Assembly: GCF_029541745.1 (NCBI RefSeq)
Contig: NZ_CP089746.1
Span: forward strand, 7,263,559 to 7,327,558
Length of the DNA stretch: 64,000 nt
Reading direction: 5' to 3'
Source of the DNA: Streptomyces sp. LX-29
GTDB taxonomy: Bacteria; Actinomycetota; Actinomycetes; Streptomycetales; Streptomycetaceae
Shown: in pieces, positions 11,801 to 21,300 of the stretch
Numbering within the stretch: the stretch's first letter is position 1
Layout: each line of letters starts with the position of its first letter
Program-made: the position numbers and the translations under genes
Notes under the pieces: generated by a model
Databases searched by the model: none
What the model was told of the DNA's origin: nothing
The model's input: the letters and a program-made list of their open reading frames with translations, nothing else

Positions 11801-14800
11801 CGTGGCGCTGGTCGAGATGGCGCTGACCGCCGGCCGTGAGTTGGACTGTCCGGTGCTGGAGGAGTTGGTGCTGGAGGCGCCGCTGGTCCTGGAGGACGAG
11901 TCCGCGCGGCAGGTGCAGGTCACGGTGGGGCCGGCCGGCGAGGACGGTCGTCGCGAGGTGACCGTCTTCTCCCGTCCGGAGTCCGGCGACGAGGACGAGC
12001 GGGGGGAGGCGGTCTGTCACGGGCGTGGCTGGCTGGCCGTGGACGCCGAGCCCGCGGCGCCGTTCCCGGTGCAGTGGCCGCCCGCCGGTGCCGAGCCGGT
12101 GGTGGTGGACGGGCTGTATGCCCGGCTGGCCGATGCCGGATACGAGTACGGGCCCGCCTTCCAAGGTCTGCGGGCGGCCTGGCGCGTGGGCGACGAGGTC
12201 TACGCCGAGGTGGCCCTGCCCGACGACGCCGCGACCGAGGGGTTCGGGATCCACCCGGCGCTGCTCGACGCCGCGCTGCACGGCGGACTGCTGGACAAGG
12301 ACCAGGGATCCCCGGTGGATCTGCCGTTCTCCTGGTCGGGAGTGCGGATCGGACGCACGGGACTCTCGCGGGTTCGGGCGCGGATCGGCGTGGCGGGCGA
12401 GTCCGCGCTGCGGATCGAGGTCGTCGGGGAGGCCGGCGAACCGGCCGTGAGCGTGAACCGGCTCGCCTTCCGCCCCGTGGAGCCGGCACAGCTGGAGGCG
12501 GCGAGCAGGGGCGGGCAGAGTTCGCTGTTCCACCTCGACTGGGTCACGGTCGATGCCACGGCCGCGACGCCGCGGCCGGCGCGGCTGGCGGTCCTCGGTG
12601 AACTGGCCGTCGCCGGTGAGCCCTTCGCGGATCTGGACGCGTTGGAGCAGGCGCTCGCCGACGGCGCGGCGGTGCCCGACGCGGTTCTGGTCGCGCTCGA
12701 GCCCCCGGCCGGCGTCGGTGACCCGGCGGAGGCGGCGCGGGTGTCGGCCGGGCAGGCGTTGGAGCTGGTGCGGCGCTGGCTGGCGAGCGAGTCGCTGGCC
12801 GACGCGCGGCTGACGGTGGTGACCCGTCACGCCGTCGCGGTGGCGGACGACGAGACGCCGCGGGTGGCACAGGCGGCGGTGTGGGGTCTGCTGCGCAGCG
12901 CGCAGTCCGAGCACCCGGGTCGGTTCGTGCTGGTGGACCTCGACGCCGGCGACGAGCCGGAGTGGGCGTCGCTGCTGGAGCTCGACGAGCCGCAGCTCGC
13001 GGTGCGTGCGGGCCGGTTGCTGGCGCCGCGACTCGAACGTGCTCCCGCGGGGGCGACCGGGGATGCCTGGCATCTCGCGATCGAACGGAAGGGGTCGCTG
13101 GACGGCCTCACGGTTGCCGCCTCCGACGCCGATCGGCCGCTGGGCACGGGTGAGGTACGGGTCGGGGTGCGGGCCGCGGGCCTGAACTTCCGTGATGTGC
13201 TGATCGCGCTCGGGATGTACCCGGGCGAGGCCCCGCTGGGCAGCGAGGCGGCGGGCGTCGTCCTCGAGGTCGGTGCGGGAGTGACCGACCTCGCGCCGGG
13301 CGACCGCGTGATGGGCCTGATGACGGACGGCTTCGGCTCGATGGCGGTGACCGACCGTCAGATGGTCGTGCGGATGCCGGAGCACCTGTCGTTCGTGGAG
13401 GCGGCGGCGGTTCCGGTGGTGTACCTGACCGCGTACTACGGCCTGGTCGACCTCGCCGGGCTGCGCGCCGGGGAGCGGCTGCTGGTGCACGCGGCCGCCG
13501 GCGGTGTGGGCATGGCCGCGGTGAAGCTCGCCCGGCACTTCGGGGCGGAGGTCTTCGCGACGGCCAGCCCGCCCAAGTGGGACGCGGTCCGAGGGCTGGG
13601 CGTCGCCGATGAGCGCATCGCCTCCTCGCGCGATCTGGACTTCCGGGACGCCTTCTTGAAGGTGACCGGCGGGGCCGGGGTGGATGTGGTGCTGGACGCG
13701 CTCGCGGGCGAGTTCGTCGACGCCTCCCTGGAACTGCTGCCGTGCGGCGGCCGGTTCATCGAGATGGGCAAGACCGACATCCGTGACCCGGAGGTCGTGG
13801 CGCGCGAGCACGAAGGCGTGCGCTATCGCTCCTTCGACCTGCTGGAGGCGGGTCCGGAGCGGATCCAGGAGATGCTGGTCGAGATCGCCCGGCTGCTGGA
13901 GGAGGGCGTGGTCGAACCCGCCCCGATCCGGACCTGGGATGTGCGTCGCGGACAGGAGGCGTTCCGGTTCCTGCGCGAGGGCCGCAACATCGGCAAGGTC
14001 GTGCTGACCGTTCCGGCGCCGCTGGACCCCGAGGGCACGGTCCTGATCACTGGCGGTACCGGTGGTCTGGGTGGGTTGCTCGCGCGGCATCTGGCTGAGC
14101 GGCATGGTGCGCGACACCTGCTGCTGGTGAGCCGGCGCGGTCCGGCGGCCGAGGGTGTCGACGCGCTGGTCGCCGAGTTGGCCGGCCTGGGCTGTGAGGC
14201 GCGGGTCGCGGCCTGCGACGTGACCGACCGGGACCAGCTGGCCGGGCTGTTGGGCTCGTTGGAGCGGCCGTTGACGGCGGTCGTGCACGCGGCGGGTGTG
14301 CTGGAGGACGGTCTGGTCGAGGCGCTCACCCCGGAGCAGTTGGTACGGGTGATGCGGCCGAAGGTGGACGCGGCCTGGCATCTGCACGAGCTGACCGCCG
14401 GGATGGAGCTGTCGGCCTTCGTGCTGTTCTCCTCGATGGCGGCGTTGATCGGCAGTCCGGGGCAGGCGAACTACGCGGCGGCGAACGCCTCGTTGGACGC
14501 GCTCGCGCAGGTGCGGCGCGCGGACGGGCTCCCGGCGAGCTCTCTCGCCTGGGGGCTGTGGGCGGACGCGACTGGGATGACCGGGGAGCTGGACGCGGCG
14601 GATGTCGCCCGGCTTGAGCGGATGGGTGTCGCCCCGCTGTCGGCCGAGCTGGGGCTGGAGCTGTTCGACCAGGCCCTCGGGGTGGACGCGGCGCTCCTGG
14701 CGCCCGTCCGGCTGGATTCGGCCGCACTGCGCGGCCAGGCGCGGGCGGGGACACTGCCGGCGCTGCTGCGCGGGCTGGTGCGCGCTCCGGCCCGGCGCGC

Positions 14801-15326
14801 GGAGTCCACGGGCGGGTCGCTGGCGCAGCGGCTGGCCGCGGTGGCCGAGGCCGATCGCGAGCAGGTCGTCCTGGACGTGGTACGGGCCCAGGTCGCGGCC
14901 GTCCTCGGGCACGCCTCGGGTGCCGCGATCGCACCTGATCGGGCGTTCAAGGAGCTCGGGTTCGACTCGCTGGCCGCGGTCGAGCTGCGTAACCGGCTCA
15001 CCCGGGCCACCGGGCTGCGGCTGCCCGCCACCCTCGTCTTCGACCACCCCACCCCCGCCGAGGTCACCCGCTATCTGATCCCGCTCGTCATACCGGACGT
15101 CGCGACGAACGGGCAGCGGCAGTCGGGCGAGGACGAGATCCGCGCGATGCTCGCCTCGATCCCGGTCGACCGCCTGCGCAAGGCGGGCCTGCTCGACACG
15201 CTGCGCGAGCTGGCGAGCGGAGACCCGCACGACGACACGAGCCACGAGACAGCCGCGTCGATCGATGACATGGACGCTCAGGCCCTGATCCGGATGGCTG
15301 CCCAAGACGGCGAGGACATGGCATGA
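8856..15326 (+). CDS. Type I modular PKS, one fully reducing module
   Basis: About 2156 residues. It opens with a short charged coiled-coil docking segment, then KS (8975-10240, DTACSSS), AT (10560-11590, GHSQGE and YASH, methylmalonyl type), DH (11660-12480, HMVFGMVLVP and DAALH), the structural half of KR, ER (13060-14010, NADPH motif HAAAGGVG), catalytic KR (14020-14720, LED, B type), ACP (14870-15080, GFDSL) and a C-terminal docking tail. The ER has Tyr in ALGMYPG (codon 13218), the position linked in the family to a 2S methyl centre. The module should add a fully reduced methyl-branched C2 unit. It starts 12 nt after the previous PKS stop and is probably co-transcribed with it. Its C-terminal docking tail should pair with the N-terminal coiled coil of the next gene. 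Confidence 0.96.
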   Translation: MSAESTDPQQEKLVRYLKRMAVDLNETRARLQEHEDRASEPLAIVGMSCRYPGGVTSPDELWELVAGGRDGMSGMPTDRGWDLERLYDPDPDQPGTSYTRVGGFVDRVGEFDADFFGISPREATAMDPQQRLLLEAAWEAFEDAGIDPTSLRGSDTGVFCGVGPSDYAAAPAGGLPQIEGFRLTGSTTSVVSGRISYTLGLEGPSVSVDTACSSSLVALHLAARALRSGECSMALVGGVTVLAGPFLFVEFSRQRGLAPDGRCKSYAAAADGTGFSDGLGLLVVERLSDARRNGHRVLAVVRGSAVNQDGASNGLTAPNGPSQERVIRQALVNAGLDAADVDAVEGHGTGTKLGDPIEAQALLATYGRERTHGPLKLGSIKSNIGHSSTAAGVAGVIKMVMALRHGMLPPTLHVDTPSPHVDWSSGEIELLTEAQKWPASERVRRAGVSSFGVSGTNAHVILEEAPVEDPTPTEDTGEPNPPAVVPVLVSARSEAALRAQADRLRALLAARPELSLLDVGFSSVTTRAQLERRAAVVASDRAGLLTGLESLAAGEPVDGVVEGSSVGGKAVFVFPGQGAQWVGMAVELWDSSSVFAESMAACGEALSEFVDWRLEDVLRSVEGAPSLERVDVVQPALWAVMVSLARLWRSYGVEPSAVVGHSQGEIAAACVAGGLSLGDGARVVALRSRLVRERLAGLGGMVSVALPVERVEELLVPYRGRVSVAAVNGPASVVIAGEPEALDELIALCERDEVRARRVAVDYASHSAQVEAIEAELLEVLASIEPVTGQVPFYSTATGGFIDTKSLDAAYWYGNLRGRVGFEPAIRALIDNGVHVFVEMSPHPVLTMAVEETAAAHGAEDRVGVVGSLRRDEGGLGRFVASLAEAHVAGVGVDWSAFYAGSGAQQVTLPTYAFQRERFWLTPGSGAGDAAAAGLGRVEHPVLAAAVQVGDRDEWVFTGRLSIDAQPWTRDHMVFGMVLVPGVALVEMALTAGRELDCPVLEELVLEAPLVLEDESARQVQVTVGPAGEDGRREVTVFSRPESGDEDERGEAVCHGRGWLAVDAEPAAPFPVQWPPAGAEPVVVDGLYARLADAGYEYGPAFQGLRAAWRVGDEVYAEVALPDDAATEGFGIHPALLDAALHGGLLDKDQGSPVDLPFSWSGVRIGRTGLSRVRARIGVAGESALRIEVVGEAGEPAVSVNRLAFRPVEPAQLEAASRGGQSSLFHLDWVTVDATAATPRPARLAVLGELAVAGEPFADLDALEQALADGAAVPDAVLVALEPPAGVGDPAEAARVSAGQALELVRRWLASESLADARLTVVTRHAVAVADDETPRVAQAAVWGLLRSAQSEHPGRFVLVDLDAGDEPEWASLLELDEPQLAVRAGRLLAPRLERAPAGATGDAWHLAIERKGSLDGLTVAASDADRPLGTGEVRVGVRAAGLNFRDVLIALGMYPGEAPLGSEAAGVVLEVGAGVTDLAPGDRVMGLMTDGFGSMAVTDRQMVVRMPEHLSFVEAAAVPVVYLTAYYGLVDLAGLRAGERLLVHAAAGGVGMAAVKLARHFGAEVFATASPPKWDAVRGLGVADERIASSRDLDFRDAFLKVTGGAGVDVVLDALAGEFVDASLELLPCGGRFIEMGKTDIRDPEVVAREHEGVRYRSFDLLEAGPERIQEMLVEIARLLEEGVVEPAPIRTWDVRRGQEAFRFLREGRNIGKVVLTVPAPLDPEGTVLITGGTGGLGGLLARHLAERHGARHLLLVSRRGPAAEGVDALVAELAGLGCEARVAACDVTDRDQLAGLLGSLERPLTAVVHAAGVLEDGLVEALTPEQLVRVMRPKVDAAWHLHELTAGMELSAFVLFSSMAALIGSPGQANYAAANASLDALAQVRRADGLPASSLAWGLWADATGMTGELDAADVARLERMGVAPLSAELGLELFDQALGVDAALLAPVRLDSAALRGQARAGTLPALLRGLVRAPARRAESTGGSLAQRLAAVAEADREQVVLDVVRAQVAAVLGHASGAAIAPDRAFKELGFDSLAAVELRNRLTRATGLRLPATLVFDHPTPAEVTRYLIPLVIPDVATNGQRQSGEDEIRAMLASIPVDRLRKAGLLDTLRELASGDPHDDTSHETAASIDDMDAQALIRMAAQDGEDMA
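10560..11505 (+). repeat. AT-coding block, copy 2 of 3
   Basis: Near-identical in DNA to the blocks at 4999-5960 and 17055-18005. Similarity to the third copy extends upstream into the KS-AT linker from about 10305. Confidence 0.85.
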
Positions 15327-15378
15327 GGACGGTCGAGGACAAGGTCCCCACTGGGCGCCGGGACGCGGAGGAACAGGC

Positions 15379-18300
15379 ATGACCGCCGAGAAGAACGAGC
15401 TCATCGACGCGCTCCGGAAGTCGCTCAAGGAGACCGAGCGACTCCGGCAGCAGAACAGGCGACTCCTCGCGCAGCAGACCGAGCCGCTGGCGATCGTCGG
15501 GATGAGCTGCCGGTATCCGGGCGGGGTGACCTCGCCGGACGAGCTGTGGGAGCTGGTGGCGTCCGGTCGCGACGCGGTGTCGGGGCTGCCGACCGACCGC
15601 GGCTGGGATGTCGAGGAGCTGTACGACCCCGACCCGGACCGGCTCGGAAAGGCGTACACACGCAGCGGCGGCTTTCTGGAGCGGCCGGGCGAGTTCGACG
15701 CCGACTTCTTCGGGATCAGTCCGCGCGAGGCGCTGGCGATGGACCCGCAGCAGCGACTGGTGCTGGAAGGGGCCTGGGAGGCGTTCGAGGACGCGGGTAT
15801 CGATCCCACCTCGTTGCGGGGCAGCGACACCGGCGTCTTCTGCGGCGCCTTCAGCTCGGAGTACGGCGAGTCGATGCCGCCGGAGCTGGAGGGCTACCGC
15901 CTGGGCGTGCTGACCAGCGTGGTGTCCGGTCGTATCTCCTACACGCTGGGTCTGGAGGGGCCCTCGGTGTCGGTGGACACGGCGTGTTCGTCGTCGCTGG
16001 TGGCGCTGCACCTGGCCGCCCAGGCGCTGCGGTCCGGCGAATGCTCGCTGGCGCTGGTGGGCGGAGTGACCGTGCTCTCCGGGCCGTCCTTCTTCGTGGA
16101 GTTCAGCCGGCAGCGGGCGCTGTCGCCCGACGGGCGCTGCAAGGCGTACGCGGCGGCGGCGGACGGGACCGGGTTCTCCGACGGTCTGGGTCTGCTCGTG
16201 GTGGAGCGGTTGTCGGACGCGCGGCGCAAGGGGCACCGGGTGTTGGCCGTGGTGCGGGGCAGCGCGGTGAATCAGGACGGTGCGAGCAATGGTTTGACGG
16301 CGCCGAACGGTCCGTCGCAGGAGCGGGTGATCCGTCAGGCGCTGACGAACGCGGGGATCGGCGCGGCGGACGTGGACGCGGTGGAAGGCCACGGCACGGG
16401 GACGACCCTCGGTGACCCGATCGAGGCCCAGGCCCTGCTGGCGACGTACGGGCGCGAGCGGGGGAGCGGCCCGCTGCGGCTGGGGTCGATCAAGTCGAAC
16501 ATCGGGCACACCTCGGCGGCAGCCGGTGTGGCGGGTGTGATCAAGATGGTGATGGCGCTGCGGCACGGGATGCTGCCGGCCACCCTGCACGTGGACACGC
16601 CGTCCCCTCATGTGGACTGGGCTTCGGGCGAGGTGGAGCTGCTGACCGAGGCGCAGAAGTGGCCGGTCTCGGAGCGGGTGCGCCGTGCGGGGGTGTCGTC
16701 GTTCGGGATCAGCGGCACCAACGCGCACGTGATCCTGGAGGAAGCACCGGCCGAAGCGCTGAATCCGGAGGCGGGCGCGCAGGCTCCGGGCACCGGCCCG
16801 GCGGTGGTTCCGGTGTTGGTGTCGGCGCGGAGTGAGGCGGCGTTGCGTGCGCAGGCGGATCGTCTGCGGGCGCTTCTGGCGGCGCGGCCTGAGCTGTCGC
16901 TGCTGGACGTGGGCTTCTCGTCGGTGGCGACGCGGGCGCAGTTGGAGCGTCGTGCGGCGGTGGTGGCTTCGGATCGTGCGGGGTTGCTGACGGGGCTTGA
17001 GTCCCTGGCCGCTGGTGAGCCGGTGGACGGGGTGGTCGAAGGCACATCGGTGGGTGGGAAGGCGGTGTTCGTCTTCCCGGGTCAGGGTGCTCAGTGGGTG
17101 GGTATGGCGGTGGAGTTGTTGGACTCCTCGTCGGTGTTCGCGGAGTCGATGGCCGCGTGTGGTGAGGCGCTGTCGGAGTTCGTGGACTGGCGTCTTGAGG
17201 ATGTGTTGCGGTCGGTGGACGGAGCGCCGTCGCTGGAGCGGGTCGATGTGGTGCAGCCCGCGTTGTGGGCGGTGATGGTCTCGTTGGCGCGGCTGTGGCG
17301 GTCGTATGGCGTGGAGCCGTCGGCGGTGGTGGGCCACTCCCAGGGCGAGATCGCCGCGGCGTGTGTGGCCGGTGGTCTGTCGCTGGGCGATGGGGCGCGG
17401 GTTGTGGCGTTGCGGAGCCGTCTGGTGCGGGAGCGCTTGGCGGGTCTGGGCGGGATGGTGTCGGTGGCGTTGCCGGTGGAGCGGGTGGAGGAGTTGCTCG
17501 TTCCGTATCGGGGTCGGGTGTCGGTCGCCGCGGTGAACGGTCCCGCCTCGGTGGTGATCGCCGGTGAGCCGGAGGCGCTGGATGAGCTGATCGCGCTGTG
17601 TGAGCGGGATGAGGTTCGGGCGCGTCGGGTGGCGGTGGACTACGCCTCGCACTCGGCCCAGGTCGAGGCCATCGAGACCGAGCTGCTGGAGGTTCTGGCG
17701 TCGATCCAGCCGACGTCGGGCCGCATCCCGTTCTACTCGACGGCGACGGGTGGATTTATCGACACCAAGACGCTGGACGCGGCGTACTGGTACGGGAATC
17801 TGCGGGGCCGGGTCGGGTTCGAGCCGGCGATTCGGGCTTTGATCGACAACGGTGTGCATGTCTTTGTCGAGATGTCTCCGCATCCGGTGTTGACGATGGC
17901 GGTGGAGGAGACGGCCGCGGCGCATGGTGCTGAGGATCGGGTCGGGGTCGTGGGGTCGCTGCGTCGTGACGAGGGCGGTCTGGGGCGTTTCGTCGCCTCG
18001 CTGGCCGAGGCGCATGTGCTGGGGGCCGGTGTCGACTGGTCGGTGCTGTTCGACGGCAGCGGTGCCCAGCGGGTGGAGCTGCCGACGTACGCGTTCCAGC
18101 GTGAGCGGTTCTGGCTGACCCCGGGTTCCGGCGCCGGGGACGCGGCGGCCGCCGGTTTGGGCCGGGTGGAGCATCCGGTGCTCGCCGCGGCGGTGCAGGT
18201 GGGCGACCGCGACGAGTGGGTGTTCACCGGCCGGCTGTCCATCGACGCGCAGCCGTGGACCCGGGACCACATGGTGCTGGACACCGTGATCGTGCCGGGC

Positions 18301-21300
18301 GTGGCGCTGGTCGAGCTGGCGTTGACCGCCGGCCGTGAGTTGGACTGTCCGGTGCTGGACGAGTTGGTGCTGGAGGCGCCGCTGGTCCTGGAGGACGAGG
18401 GCGCGCGGCAGGTGCAGGTCACGGTGGGGCCGGCTGGTGAGGACGGTCGTCGCGAGGTGACCGTGTTCTCCCGCCCGGAGTCTGGTGACGACGAGCGAGG
18501 GGAGGCGGTCTGTCACGGGCGTGGCTGGCTGGCCGCGGACGCCGAGCCGTCGGTTCCGTCGGATGCGTTCCCGCTCCAGTGGCCGCCCGCCGGCGCCGAG
18601 CCGGTGGTGGTGGACGGGCTGTATGCCCGGCTGGCCGATGCCGGGTACGAGTACGGACCGGCCTTCCAAGGTCTGCGGGCGGCCTGGCGCGTGGGCGACG
18701 AGGTCTACGCCGAGGTGGCCCTGCCCGACGACGCCACGGTCGGGGAGTTCGGGATCCACCCGGCGCTGTTCGACGCCGCGCTGCACGGCGGACTGCTGGA
18801 CGACATGCCAAGGGACTCCGTGGTACTGCCGTTCTCGTGGTCGGGGGTCCGGCTTGACCGCTCGGGCCTCACTCGGGTCCGGGTGCGCATCGCCCCGGCG
18901 GGTGAGTCCGCCTCGCGTATCGACATCGCGGGAGAGAACGGCGAGCGGGTCGCGAGCATCGCACGGCTCGACGTCCGTCCGGTGGAGCCGGCACAGCTGG
19001 AGGCGGCGAGCCGGGGTGGGCAGAGTTCGCTGTTCCACCTGGACTGGGTCACGGTCCCGGCCGGGGCGCGGCCGCCGGCGCGGGTGGCGATCCTGGGCGG
19101 CCTGGCCGGGACGGAGGACCACTACGCGGATCTCGACGGGCTGGAGCGGGCGCTCGCCGACGGCCTGGCGGTACCGGATCTGGTGCTCGCCACGGTCGAG
19201 ACCCCGGCCGGCGTCGGTGATCCGGCGGAGGCGGCGCGGGCGACGGCCGGGCGTGCGTTGGAGCTGGTGCGGCGCTGGCTGGCGAGCGAGTCGCTGGCCG
19301 ACGCGCGGCTGACGGTGGTGACCCGTCACGCCGTCGCGGTGGCGGACGACGAGACGCCGCGGGTGGCACAGGCGGCGGTGTGGGGCCTGGTGCACAGTGC
19401 CCAGTCCGAGCACCCGGGGCGGTTCGCACTCCTCGACATCGACGGCGACATCGACGGCGGCGCCGACTCCCACGACGCCGACTTCCACGCCAACGGCGAC
19501 GTGAACGTCGGCCGTGAGGCCGACGGTACGGCCGACGGCAAGGCCGCGCCGGCCTGGAGCGCACTGCTCCACCCGGACGAGCCCCAGCTCGCCGCGCGCG
19601 AGGGCCGGTTGTCGGCGCCGCGCCTCGTCCGGGCCGGTACGACGTCGACGGCTCCGGCGCCGTTGGACCCCGAGGGCACGGTCCTGATCACCGGTGGTAC
19701 CGGTGGTCTGGGGGGGTTGCTCGCGCGGCATCTGGCTGAGCGGCACGGTGCGCGGCACCTGCTGCTGGTGAGCCGGCGCGGCCCGGCGGCCGAGGGCGTG
19801 GACGCGCTGGTCGCCGCGGTGGAGGCGCTCGGCGCGCGGGTCCGCGTCGCCGCCTGCGACGTGACCGACCGAGACCAGCTGGCCGGTCTGCTGGACTCGT
19901 TGGAGCGGCCGTTGACGGCGGTCGTGCATGCGGCGGGTGTGCTGGACGACGGTCTGGTCGAGGCGCTCACCCCGGAGCGGCTGGAGCGGGTGATGCGGCC
20001 GAAGGTGGACGCGGCCTGGCATCTGCACGAGCTGACCGCCGGGATGGAGCTGTCGGCCTTCGTGCTGTTCTCCTCGATGGCGGCGTTGATCGGCAGCCCG
20101 GGGCAGGCGAACTACGCGGCGGCGAACGCCTCGTTGGACGCGCTCGCGCAGGTGCGGCGCGCGGACGGGCTCCCGGCGAGCTCTCTCGCCTGGGGCATGT
20201 GGGCGGATGCCACCGGGATGACCGGGGAGCTGGACGCGGCGGATGTGGCGCGACTGGAGCGGATGGGTGTCGCCCCGCTGTCGGCCGAGCTGGGGCTGGA
20301 GCTGTTCGACCAGGCCCTCGGGGTGGACGCGGCACTCCTGGCACCGGTCCGGCTGGACCTGCCCGCGCTTCGTGCGCAGGCCCGTGCCGACATGCTGCCC
20401 GCGTTGCTGCGTGGGCTGGTGCGCGCTCCGGCCCGGCGCGCGGAGTCCACGGGCGGGTCGCTGGCGCAGCGGCTGGCCGCGGTGGCCGAGGCCGATCGCG
20501 AGCAGATCGTGCTCGAACTGGTGCAGACGCAGGTGGCGGCGGTCCTCGGGCACGCTTCCGGTGCCGCGATCGCGCCTGATCGGGGGTTCAAGGAGCTCGG
20601 GTTCGACTCGCTGGCCGCGGTCGAGCTGCGTAACCGGCTGACCCGGGCCACCGGGCTGCGGCTGCCCGCCACCCTCGTCTTCGAGCACCCCACCCCGGTC
20701 GAGGTCGCACGGCTGATCCTCGAGGATGTCGGCCGATCTCCGGCGGGGCCCGGACACGGCGATGGTGGGCCCGTGCGTCAGGAGGACCACGGCACGCTCG
20801 GAGCGCTGCTTCGCCACGCCCACGCGGCGGGGGAGATGTCCGACGCGCTGCCCTGGTTGACGGCGGCGTCGCGGTTCCGTCCCTCCTTCGCCTCGGCCGC
20901 GGAGCTGGCGGGCGCGGACGACTACGCCGTTCAGCTCGCCTCGGGCCCACGACTGCCGAAGCTCGTCTGCGTGCCCTCGTTCGTGGTCGGCTCCGGCCCC
21001 CATCAGTTCATGCGTCTCGCCGAGCACTTCGAGGGCGAGCGGGACGTCTTCGTCTGCTCGCTTCCGGGGTTCCGCGGCACCGATCCGGCGCCGGGGTCCT
21101 GGGACGCCGCGATGGCCGTTCTGGAGGGCTCGATCCGCCGCGCCGTCGGCGACGCCCCCTTCGTCCTGGTCGGCAATTCGATCGGTGGTGCCCTCGCGCA
21201 CTCCCTGGCCGCCCGGTTCGAGAGCGCGGGCAGGGCTCCGGCAGGCGTCGTCATGATCGACACCCCGGGGCCCGAGGGCGGCGAGGAGGTGACCGGCCGG

